Shown here: in pieces, positions 23,607 to 33,978 of the stretch
Layout of the letters: the number at the start of each line of letters is the position of its first letter
Numbering within the stretch: position 1 is the stretch's first letter
Assembly: GCA_003008705.1 (NCBI GenBank)
Contig: PDUO01000038.1
Coordinates: forward strand, 372,001-436,000
From: Pezicula radicicola
Taxonomy: Eukaryota > Ascomycota > Leotiomycetes > Helotiales > Dermateaceae
Direction of reading: 5' to 3'
Length of the DNA: 64,000 bases
Made by a program: the position numbers and the translations under genes
Notes under the pieces: model-generated
What the model saw: the letters and a program-made list of their open reading frames with translations, nothing else
What the model was told of the DNA's origin: nothing
The model's database searches: none

Positions 23607-25444
23607 TTTCTGAGCTAGATGGGAATCCGAATGTTGATGAGGGGAAAGAAAGTTATGGAAGTCCCAAATGCAAATTGCTGAAGCTGAATCCTTGGAATCC
23701 AAACAGACCGTTGGTCGGTCGTAGTTTCGCTTGGTTTGGCTTGGTTTGGTTTGGTGGTTGATGTTGACGTGATTTCCTCCTTGACCGCTGTTTCCGCCCA
23801 AATCGAGTCGTTCGTTCGCTTTTGTTCAGTCTCGGATGAGTCCTCGCTTCTCTCCTTTAGAGTAGATTAGGACGAGAAGACAGAACTTTAAATGTTACGG
23901 ATAGGTAGGAGATCTGAATGAAATAGACAAATAACGGTTTTTTCTATAATGGGAGATAGACCATAACCGGGGAAAAGGGGAATAAAAAGATGGCAATGTG
24001 GGAAGCGGCACGGCATTTGCAAATGCAAAAAAGGTACATACAGAACATTTAAAGTAGGGTGTGGTGGTACACGAAAGGGGAAGGGTAGATAAGATTGGGA
24101 GCATGTTAACGTACGTATTAACGGTATCAGGGAACCAGGAGACGGGGAATCGGCGTGCGTTCTAGATTAGCTCGATTTTGTATCTCTAGTGTGATGATGG
24201 ATGATGCGGCTAGCGAGCCGTGATGATTATGATTTGTTTACTTTTCCGTGCTTTTTGGGCTGCTGCGTAGCTGCTTTTTGGCGGCTTTGAGATGAGAAGC
24301 GACGGTGTGGTGGTTGTGGGGTGGGACTCGTGGACTTTGTGAGAGGTACGAAGTCGTACAGGAGGAGGTTGAATTGAACCCTGGTGAAATGATTACACTA
24401 CGCTACTGCACTATGACACCGTTTTTGCGTTTTCGACGCTCTGTTGTACCCACCTCAGCGGAGGGGAAAGGATGTGCGAAATATGCGAAATCGCTACTGT
24501 AGAAGCATGTGGGAAATTTCGGTCTTAGTGGCTGCTAGTGTTGTTAAGAATGGAACTAATGCAATGATCTGATGGGGACGCCGAGTACGTGCTGTACGCT
24601 TTAATATTCATATTATGCGGGTGAGACGGCGTGGAGGGGGTTTGGGTCACGTGGTTTCTTTTGGTTGGGGTTTGGATTGGATCTAATCTGATGGGACTTG
24701 AGAGGGGATTGGCTTTTAGGATGGGATTGTTGAGGAGGGGTAGATTTGATTTGGAGTTGGGATTGGGGTTGGAGTTGACATGGTTGATTGTGTGAAGGAA
24801 CACTGGTAGTAGGAAGGGAAAGGGGTGGGTGCTTAAATGTTTAATTATAGTTGAGAGGTAGAAGGTTTATTAGGTTAAATACTTTATTTCTACTTTGGTT
24901 TCTCCAGTGTATTAAGGTTGCCCAAGGAAGTATCTTAGTCGTAATGAGCTTTTTCTTAAAGATGGAGAGAAGTGTGCTTTGCTATTAAAAGGTATATTGT
25001 GGTGTTCGTATAGATTTATTAGTAGTATAGTTTTAATATACCCACTATCTATTAAGCTGAAACGTACTTCTAATCCTTTCTTATAGTTAAAATTTGAAGG
25101 AAAGCGCTCGTTTAAGTGTAATGGCTTGGTGCATCGCAGGTTGTAGCAGCGGTTCTTGTCGCTTATCGATTAAGGCGTCTATTAGACAGTGTTGGACTGT
25201 CAGATGCTAAGGTTCTTCTCCATACATACTTAGTGTGCAATAATAGATTAAGCTTGTAAGTCATTTCAAGGGAATTAAGTGGAAGTAGATTCTAATCTTT
25301 GTGCACAGTAAAGCATATTAAAGTTAACATTAACTATTAGAACAGGTCGTTATCAACCTCCACCATAACCGAGTTTCTCTCTTACCTTCAATTTAATCCT
25401 ATCAAACACTAGAAAAAACCATAGTTTCCGCACTCATTTCCTCC
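23607..25444. other. Intergenic region, 1.8 kb
   Basis: Begins with the promoter of the glycine-zipper gene, including a pentamer run (TTGGT/C x5) at 23731-23755. It becomes AT-rich after about 24830. Frames at 24305-24502 and 24525-24803 have no recognisable motif and simple composition. No gene was assigned. Confidence 0.5.
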
Positions 25445-26071
25445 TTAAGACCTATGATCTCCCTTCCTCCACCCATCAACATCCTCCTCCCCACAAGCAA
25501 CCCAAGCACTCAACGGATCCGCCCAAATCTCCCACCTCCCAATCCTCCCATCCTCATCCCAATCCCCAAGTACATAAACGAACCTCTCCTCCCAACTCTG
25601 TCCCGTTTTAATACTCTCAAACCTCCCCTTCCCAACTACAGTAACAGTTCCACCTTTCTCTCCCTTCTCCGCCTTCCCTGCCTCAACACCAATTCCTTCA
25701 ACCTTCCCGGAACTTCCATCCCTACCATCCACATCAACATCAACAACAATCCCCTCCTCACCCGGAAAACTACTATAATCTAACTTCATCTTCAGCGTCT
25801 CTCCCAGCTTAACAAAATACTCAAGACATTTAGAAGGGCCAACGAACGGAACTCCGAGAAATGGAAGGCGTGTGTTTGACCAACTTGGTCCGTGTTCGTG
25901 AATTGTTGGATGTGGTGTGAAGTATTGGGTTAGGAGTTCATCGGGGGGTGGTGGGTTTATTAAGGCTGTGCAGAAATAGTGCGCATTTTTGCGGAGGAGG
26001 GCATGCCGGTCTCTGTGGCCTGGGAGAGTGGCGATCGCGGGGGTTTCTGGTGTGCGACGGCCTAGATCCAT
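25445..26071 (-). CDS. SnoaL/NTF2-like fold protein
   Basis: Intronless frame for 208 residues. The N-terminal part, LRKNAHYFCTALINPPPPDELLTQYF followed by TIHEHGPSW and PFLGVPFVGPSKCLEYF, has the helix-rich start and conserved pattern of NTF2-like (SnoaL) proteins. The end, SWEERFVYVLGDWDEDGRIGRWEIW, fits the family's closing beta strands. A Gly/Lys/Glu/Val-rich low-complexity insert (around residues 105-145) interrupts the fold. This family includes cyclases, isomerases and many uncharacterised proteins, so no reaction is assigned. ATG 26071 is the first in the frame; an upstream exon cannot be excluded. The opposite strand is also open for 109 codons, but as Pro-rich shadow sequence. Confidence 0.7.
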   Translation of the reverse strand: MDLGRRTPETPAIATLPGHRDRHALLRKNAHYFCTALINPPPPDELLTQYFTPHPTIHEHGPSWSNTRLPFLGVPFVGPSKCLEYFVKLGETLKMKLDYSSFPGEEGIVVDVDVDGRDGSSGKVEGIGVEAGKAEKGEKGGTVTVVGKGRFESIKTGQSWEERFVYVLGDWDEDGRIGRWEIWADPLSAWVACGEEDVDGWRKGDHRS

Positions 26072-26964
26072 TGAGGTTGCTATTGAGGGGCGGTTTGAAT
26101 AATTTTGGAGTCGGCGTTGTGCAATATCCTTCCTTTGCTTTGGGGGGTTCGTGGTATGTAATGCACCGTTTCCAGGCGGGGTTCTTGGCTTTGAGAAACT
26201 CGTGATATTGCTCTTGGTGATGCTTTGCGTTTTGTTTCGATACTAATGTCGAAACGGTGAAAAATCGTAGCTTGATGGTATTACCTTCGGAAGTTAGACC
26301 ACCAGAGTGACAGATTTCGAAGTTGACGTTGAAGGTGGTTATAGGATGATTATTGTTGATATACGGAGAACCGAGTACTATTTACGTCATCTATAAACAT
26401 CCCTGCAGCAGTCAAACACTTGATCATCGTTCCTAAAGTCTAAATTTCACCTGTCTTAGCTTTCCTTTTTTTTCGAGCGAATTTTTCATTAAAAATAAGT
26501 TAGTGAAATGGAGCACATTTTTTCAAAAGTATTACTGAAAAGACGAGAATCATCAAGATTGCAGGGTTCAAACGGCGCTAATCCCCCCTGAAAGTGTGTC
26601 CTCTCGTCTATTTAGGCCACTTAAAGTGCAGGGATTATTACTGGCACTCCTCCCAATCTCTTCCCTCCTATATAGAAATAGGGTCAGAATGAAGTGAATG
26701 AAAAAGGGTCGATTTAGACGTTCTAGAAAGAAGAGGTTCAAACAAAGAAAACCGATAATCACGAAAAGGAAGGTGCACGCGGTTCCATCCAGTGCTTCAC
26801 ATAGTATTAGCGAAGGATTCCCCGTAGATCATAGGCACCAGCATATATAAATCCTCACTGACCGCCCATTTCAACCAACATTCCACTTCGTTTTTAATCA
26901 AAATCAACAAACCTGACTATCAATTCAAGAAATCAACCCAAAGCCGCCGTTTCTGTAAACAACC
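26072..26964. other. Divergent promoter region
   Basis: Lies between the minus-strand NTF2-like gene and the plus-strand DUF7730-like gene. It contains a CT-rich, AAC-rich leader just before 26965 and a TATATAAAT word at about 26844-26852, some 110 bases upstream of the ATG. No gene was seen. Confidence 0.5.
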
Positions 26965-28141
26965 ATGCTAAACTGCTTCAAGGGAAAGTCTTCCGAGCAA
27001 CCCTACGAGCCGATCAATGAGGCGACTTATGCCCATTATCGTGGCCGCTGTCGCCTCACGCGTTACATCCGTGGTCTATTCCACGCCAATGATAACCTTT
27101 GGTCTCAAGACAGTTGTCTAGAAGCAAGCGAACCAGTTCCCGAGCCCTGCCTTGCAGTACCACGTCCACGGAGATTGACACTTCTTCAATCCTCATCGCC
27201 AGAGATCTCAAACCCATCACATTTCACAGCGCAACAAAAAACCCACAAACAATCACAAAGTCTCTTCTTTTCCAAACTACCATTAGAGATTCGACGCAAT
27301 ATCTATATCCAAGTCTTTGGAAACAGGAGACTTCATTTGCAATATCTTTCCCAACATCCATCGTTGAAACGGTGTCCAGATGGACGGAAAATCGTGTCAC
27401 AAAACTTGGCTGGTTGGGAGTGTCTCTGTCCTGGAAATCAACTTAAAGATGTACAGTTTTGGGAACGCCATATTGAGAGCCCTGAGGTTCGTCCACATAG
27501 TAGCTTTAATGGTCTTAACCAATTTCCGGTCCAGACGCCGTGGGGATGGTCGTTCTTTAATACTTCGCTTATTTATACTTGCCGACAAACGTAAGGACCT
27601 CTCTCTTTCTTAACCTATTTTCAAGCCTACTATTTTGAATTTTATTTTATGTATATCCTTGAATGGTCAAAAAAGCTAATAGAGAATACGATACAGATAT
27701 TCTGAAAGCATCGATATACTATACAGCACAAACACCTTCCTCATAAGAGGCACCGACCTACAAAAACATTATGAATATCCGGAACGTCTTCAAAACTCCC
27801 TACTTCCACAACGCCTAAACAGCATAACCTCGATCGAAATAATCTGGAAGTTTGAGGTCAAATTTGATCACTATAACCCCACTGATCGTACTTACGACTA
27901 TATCAAAGCAGCTGAAGATTCGTATGATGAACTTCGCGAGTCTCTCTCTATTTTTAAGGGGTTGAGGGATGTTTGTGTTGCGGTGGAGATTGAGAGAGGT
28001 AATATTAGGGGTAATGAGGCTCAAGCTGTTGTGGAGGTGTTTCCTAGGAGGGGAGTGCGTGGGTGGGTTAGGACGTTTGGAATTTTTGGTCTGGATGAGG
28101 GGATTGAACTTGAAGAGCTTGGGAATGTAGATGTGTTATAG
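26965..28141 (+). CDS. DUF7730-like protein (F-box-like LPLEIRRxIY motif)
   Basis: Two exons: 26965-27590 and 27697-28141 (intron 106 nt, AC/GTAAGG donor, GATACAG acceptor), 356 residues. The join reads IYTCRQT + YSESIDILYSTNTF. SLFFSKLPLEIRRNIYIQVFG near residues 95-115 followed by a CRQTY..A..ILYS-like stretch is the pattern of a large fungus-specific family (DUF7730 and related F-box-like proteins) with no established biochemical role. The N-terminus has a cysteine-containing MLNCFKGK start and no signal peptide. ATG 26965 sits in a good context (ACCATGC). Function unknown; family call moderately sure. Confidence 0.75.
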
Positions 28142-28692
28142 GATTTCACAATTGGACAGTTCTATGAAACATATTCTTTCGTATATAATACCATCGTCCT
28201 GCGGAAGAATTACTTATTATATACTTAAGGTATAAAGTTTTCTTATAGCTTAGTGTCTAATCTATAGAAACTAGCAGCTGGAAAATCTTCTGTGGAATGC
28301 CACTTGACTACACCCGCAATGAACTTGGTTAAAATAGCCAACTTAAATTAAGTAACAATCTTATATTGAGTAACTAGCTTAATTTGATTAACTGACTTGA
28401 CTGGAACAACTTTATCTATTATTATAGGAGCATTTATACTAGACTAAAGCTCGTAACTTTAAATTATATGCCTAACGTTGTTGTATCAACTAGAGAGGAA
28501 ATAAATCTTAAAAGTCCTATATATAAAGCAAGAATAATGCATATCCCATTAACTTGGCGTAGTCTCATAGGATTATTTACAAAGATAACTTGTGAGATAA
28601 GAGGAAATGATAGCACTCAAATACTGCACAGAGCTGTGCGAAGCGTGAAATGAAAGGGGCTCGGAAAGAGGACCCAGTGAAATGGGCTTCTT
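28142..28692. other. Short AT-rich intergenic region
   Basis: Separates convergent genes; it has repeated short TTAATTTGATTAACT-like words near 28340-28400. A 61-codon frame at 28468-28653 is not recognisable. Confidence 0.5.
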
Positions 28693-30895
28693 TCAGACAA
28701 GCCTTATTGTGGTCGCTTCGCAGGCTTCCCAGAACAGGTTCATTTTCCTGTTTGCCCTCCAAGACCCAATCCGCATAAAAGCACCATCTGGTCCGGTAAG
28801 CTGCAGAAGCAAACCCATAGGCCGATCTTCCAGGCTGCTTATCCTAAGGCAATAGATGGATTGCGAGTAGTACTCGGGCAAATCAAAGAGGCAACAGCCT
28901 ACACAATCTATAGGAGGCGGTGATCCATCCCACCAGCTGCGTAGTTCATTCCTCTTAGCGCGTACATACTCAATCCAATCCTCCATCTTCTCTAGAAATA
29001 AGCTTTGTACTTGAGAATTTCCGTCAGGTCTCCTTTTCATTAAAATATATTTTGCTTTCGTGTCATATGTATCTCCAGGTACTCCATTAACAGCTATGTC
29101 GTCGTAATCATCTGGAAGATCTCTAGCCACGCAGGTCAACGAGAGCATTCGACCGGTGAGCAAAATATGTGCACTCTTCACCTCACCTAGGAGGTCCTGC
29201 CCGGCCGGTACACTTTCAATATCAAGGACCTCAATGCCAGAATGATACATCAACGAAAAGTCCGCACCGTATCTTAGCGGACCATCTAACGAAGCCCACG
29301 GCCACGAGGGAGCGCGCCACTGCTCTGGGACTTGCAAGAGACCATCACGCTGCCACTTGAGACCATAAGCAATAGAATCAGTCCATAAGCCAGCATGATA
29401 TCCGCAACGCACAGTCTCCTGCGTCTGGTGGGCAAGCCCCGAAACAGCAGGAAGTTTGTCACTCGGCATCGTTCGGCGTCGAGCCGAATAGTCTAAACGA
29501 GGTTCTTGGGACCCTATCATCGCATACCATTCCATGAACAAAGCCACCTTGATCTTCTCCAGGCTTTGAAGACCCTTGATATTTTGAACTTTTTGCGTTT
29601 CTGGATTTCCGAGCTTGACTTTTCCAGGGTTCGTATTTCCGATGCTACTGCCAAATCGTATACTTTTGGAGCGGTCGACGCTGTATACCCCTGAGTCTGA
29701 TAACCGGTATTCCTGTCTGCATTCAAAAAATGTCTGATGAGTGCCGTATGTTAATAGCCTGGTTGCCAGTAGCGCTTCTTGAACACACCACCCTCTCACA
29801 TCCAGTGGTTCCACCGGCGCATCGTAATACGTAACAAAGACATCGCCGCTCAAGCCCATCGGCGACAGGAACTCGATTCTGCATGGGTCCAATGTGGATG
29901 GGGATTGCCGTAGGAAGCCTGAATGAGAATCGGCAGAGTTGGCTGCTGCTATAGTCAAGAATGAGTTCAAGTAGATGGTACCCATCTTCATTGACTCCGC
30001 TTCCCAATCTTGCAACGAGTCCTGCAGGATGCATAGGGCGTCAATCCAGAGATAGCGAAGCTTAAGCTTTTGAGTGACTAAGATGGCATCCTGAAAATTC
30101 CTGGGCAGAGTTGAGACCTCGATGCCCTGCGTCCATTGCTCGATGTTATCTCGAGTTAGCTTGGTGGGAGGGTCTCTTCCCCAACAGTGACTTAGTGTAA
30201 CATAAGCACCGCGTTGTCCGCTTGTGATCTTTAGAACCGGCTTGGATATACCGTTTTCTGGTGCCAGATCTATGACTCGCGCCGGAAGTAATTCTTCAGT
30301 GCATGGTGGACAATTGAAAACATTGTGCTGGGAATGCCCATCACAACAGCGACGTACCCATTGCTGAATCACATTAAAAGCTTCATCCGAGTCTGGAGAT
30401 GGGCGTGGCCTTGTGTGAATATACTGGGAGGCAATGTTATCTATTCATTCTCAGTACGATACAATATTAACTAATTCGGAGAGCAAAATATAACTTACCT
30501 GGCCTAGCGTGTACACGCAGGGTTTGTCCTACAATCCCGTCTTCAATAATCCAATTCTTCTCATGAAGATAGGATGGATCAGAAGTATAAACATTCATTC
30601 CCTCCCAAGAGCCTTCAGCCGAGGCGTTTCCGTTCCTCCAGAGTAGCCTTTCAGCTCGGTACCAAAGAAGGTGAATGGGATCATCCTCGTTTGTGTATCC
30701 GTGCCGCCTTTCGTCCAGTACTCTCTCCAATATCTTGCAGAGAGAACAGCCAGAACGAGCAGAAATGAGTAGGTTTGAATACTTTGAGTAATGTGGAAGT
30801 ATCTGCCCAGGAAATACGCTCCTTTGTCTGTGCGACCAGATACGTGGTGCCTCCAGCCTGATTCCTTGGCATATCTGGCACAGTTGTTGAGACAT
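28693..30895 (-). CDS. HET-domain (heterokaryon incompatibility) protein
   Basis: Two exons: 30499-30895 and 28693-30440 (intron 30441-30498, 58 nt, GTAAGT donor), 714 residues. The join reads RVHARPD + NIASQY. HET domains trigger cell death on non-self recognition after hyphal fusion. The core is complete: YVTLSHCWG at about residue 215, then LPRNFQDAI..TQKL, LRYLWIDALCILQDS..DWEAES and MGTIYLNSFLTIAAA; then RGWCVQEALLATR. The C-terminal half has RAPSWPWASLDGP and a closing MGLLLQLTGPDGAFMRIGSW. The N-terminus has a Cys pair, CQICQGIRL..., plus GCSLCKILERV, frequent ahead of HET domains. No extra effector or repeat domain is seen. It looks intact, and activity depends on partner alleles that cannot be seen here. 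Confidence 0.92.
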
Positions 30896-31761
30896 TGTAA
30901 ATAGTTGAATTGATGCCGTGTAGACTCGGCCTCACACCATGACTCCTATATTTGGATCAATTATGTAAATGAAGTTGTACAACCTGGAGATAAGAGAACG
31001 TTAACAATGAGGCTATGCTTGTTTTTCGTTTGGTTCATTCATACCCCTCCACAATAATCACTAACCCATATCGGTTTAAGCCATCGTCCGTCGAGAACAA
31101 GTACATATATTAGTATTTTTCATTATAGCCCATAATCAGGGAATAAAGACAAATTTAACCCAAGGAACCTGCAAATATGCGTTCTGAGGCCTGACTTGGG
31201 GATCCAATGTCATAATGTGATAGTATATCACGTGATCAAATTTGAAGTCAGGATGAGCAGTCTATGGCAATGAATTGGTCCTAATTCTTATGTTGCTAGG
31301 GCTTCGTTATACTAGAGTGAATGATCACTCATACTTTGCCTTAGCTAGTGCTTCTGTTGTGCTGAGTTTGGTCTACAATGCTTGGGAAGCGACGAGTAAG
31401 CGAAGAGAAGCGATGTTGAGCGCTAACCACGGGATATAGTGTTAATTATTCATCAATGCAGTGTGTACTGAACGCTGTGATGTAGTCTACCACTGAGAGA
31501 AGTACTATGCAGTATTGATCGCATAAGGTTTCACGTGTGAAACAGTGTATCCATGGACCCTGAACTGAGATTTGCTATTGGTTTCTTCTTGGACCCCAAA
31601 TAATGTATAGCCCCACTTGGAACATGCTAGGTAATCAGCGGAGAATTTTCTGGCTTTGATGTTCTCTGCAACACTGTTATTTCCAGAAACAAGAACCAGG
31701 CAGCAAAAATACCTGGCATTCTAAGTTATCCTTGACATTAAGATGACATAATGATGACATA

Positions 31762-32098
31762 ATGATGGACGAAGGTTCGGGTCACGGTGAGGCTACTGAG
31801 GCTTCTGTGAGCCCTGATAGGAATACGAGATCTTCGAGTGCCACAGATTTAGTGAGTTACTTGAACACAACCCAAAAAACTACTTGAAAAGCTGATGGAA
31901 CTTGGTGAGGATATTATTGCAGTAGAAGACTTCTCTAAAGACTTTAGCCGTATTGACGATGAGGACCACACTGATCAGAGCTATGATACTGAAGATGATC
32001 TCGACGAGTATTATAAAGTTGGCAAATATCGGGACACAACATTCGATGACATCATTGACAACGAAACCATAGATCCAAAGACTTTTTTTCGCTTTTGA
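31762..32098 (+). pseudogene. Acidic open frame, split by a frameshift; unidentified
   Basis: One frame starts MMDEGSGHGEATEASVSP (31762). A second frame from about 31875 reads PKKLLEKLMELGEDIIAVED and continues SKDFSRIDDEDHTDQSYDTE to a TGA at 32096-32098. The two parts are joined across a LLEHNPKK-like overlap that requires a frame change at a run of A's. I do not recognise the protein; the acidic, Leu-rich composition and the shift suggest a decayed gene. It could also be chance. Confidence 0.25.
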
Positions 32099-32412
32099 TA
32101 AGTTGGTAGCTTGAACAAGTAATAGGAGTAGGATACCGAAAGTCACAGATCTAGGTAGATGAGGCGTTTAAGAACTCAGAATATGCTGAGATTTTTGATT
32201 TATTATACTGGAGCTGCACTGCCATGTCGCACAGATATCATGAGGCACTGTTAGGGCTGTGATAAGGCTGCCAAATGGCTTTCACGTAAAATCAGCCAGG
32301 GCAAACAGGCAAGGCTGAATCATTTTCGGTAACCTATCTAAGCACCTAAAGGCGCCTAGGAAGTTTTGGTGATGATTATTGTGGCGCAGGCTGTGCCATT
32401 CTTGGCGCGCAA

Positions 32413-32470
32413 CTAAGATGGGTTCGTCACGTATATGTTAGAAAGGGAGTTCTACCACTAAAACATCTAG
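32413..32470 (-). other. tRNA-like fragment, probably a relic
   Basis: On the minus strand, GATGTTTTAGTGGTAGAAC matches a tRNA D-arm/A-box, and about 30 bases further a CGAACCC end resembles the 3' side of a T-arm. AGATG and CATCT could pair as an acceptor stem. The whole is about 53 nt, some 20 nt too short for a tRNA, and the 5' side of the T-stem (B-box GGTTCRA) is missing. It borders the AT-rich island. Confidence 0.25.
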
Positions 32471-32930
32471 AATTTAAGAGATTTATCTAGAAAGGTATAT
32501 TATATAAATTAGCTTATAAGAGATTATTTTAATTAGAGTAAGTTAGTTACTTAAGCTAAGTATAATAATAGGGGTTTTAGAGAGTAAAACTATTCTATCT
32601 CTTAATAATATTAATCTTACTTAATAGCTTTCTTTAATTAATTTCTATTAATCTTAGATATAATATAATTTCTTCTAGGCCTTAGCTTTATTATTATAAA
32701 CTTATATTTTATAGAATTAAGTAATAATATATTAAGTTAATTTTAGATAGATTTTTAACCTCTTTACTACTACTGTAGTAGAATATTAGCTCTATTATTA
32801 ATATAACTAAGAAAAGCTACCTTATTCTCTAGATTAATAAATAGGTGTTTTAGAGGTATTATATAAATTAATATAAGTAATTAAAGTTGTAATAGAACCT
32901 AATTCTTATGATGTTAAAATATAGCATGTA
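32460..32930. other. Extremely AT-rich island
   Basis: About 470 bases made almost entirely of A/T with many TTA/TAA/ATA words and stops in all six frames. The boundary with normal sequence is abrupt on both sides. This is the look of a repeat copy mutated by RIP (CpA to TpA changes in duplicated DNA), but the original element cannot be identified. Confidence 0.6.
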
Positions 32931-33978
32931 ACTAAAAACGCTTAAACCAGGCTCAAGTGCCAAAAATCTATCCTTCGTAGTGTCACCTTTATTATCTTTT
33001 CTCTTTGGGCGTTGGATTCGATAGGACGGTATAGTTCAGAGCTCGATGGTACTTGGACCAATATGTATACAGATTTTGCGATGCATTTTATTTAAGCATT
33101 CATTCTCTTTGGGCGACAATATTATGTGGTCAAACGTCTATAGTGTCAGTGGGATGTCAAGCACAAGGAGCTTACACCTTCCCCTCATGAATTGTGCCCT
33201 CTGAATTTCCACAAAGGTTTTATTGTACGTCGCAATGTTAAATCGACGATCGATCCCAGCCACATGTCCAAATATTTGTAGTGTCGGGTGTGGCAAGAAC
33301 GACAGCCCCTGAAGATGAGCCAAGTAGTCTGTTTGCTTCACTCCACGCGGCTTCCACTTCACTTCGACTCAATACTACACATATATGAGAAACTTTAGGG
33401 AGCAAAGTTGCAGTCAGCTTCGGTGCCGGAACAGATGGAAGTTACAGTCTTGCTTCGGGACTGATACTGTCACATGATGATACTGTATGGCAACACAGGT
33501 GTAAACTACTCTCGATATTGCTAGGTGCCGCTCTAAAACAGGATTTACATTCTTAATTTCGAAAGCATTCCCACAAATATGCAAACAGAAGTTGCATCCT
33601 CGCAGAGTTGCCTCTCGCTCTCCCCCCCTTTTCTGTAATGCGAGCTAGCTAGGTCGGTCCGGCTGAGATGAATATGCCAATTTGGAACAAGTTAGATGAT
33701 GGAGGGGATAATCCGTGGATTGTCTTCCAGGAAAGAATCTCTCGTCCAGCTTAAAATTGTGGAGGTCAAAGTCACTTCCTCGCTCTTCCTCGAGGTCCTT
33801 TATCTAAAAGCAGATTTTATGCCATTGACACTCGCCGACAATCCAACGAATTGAATTGTAACTAAATTTGAAATTGAAATGCTCTCATTACACAGCAAGA
33901 AGACAGCAGAATTCACACGACCAAGCTCTGCAGCACCCATTTTGCCTGTCCCAGCCGTGGTAGCAGTCCCGGAATTGC

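Larger units (their letters stand above)
30896..33978. other. 3-kb gene-poor region with AT-rich island
   Basis: Promoter of the HET gene, then non-coding sequence. It includes an acidic frame (31762-32098), a tRNA-like fragment (about 32413-32470) and a very AT-rich island (about 32460-32930), listed separately. No intact gene was recognised in the remainder; frame 33138-33362 has no motif. Confidence 0.55.

Noticed and set aside
32360..32480. Intact tRNA gene
   Set aside because: A D-arm-like sequence is present but the B-box and about 20 nt are missing; listed only as a relic.
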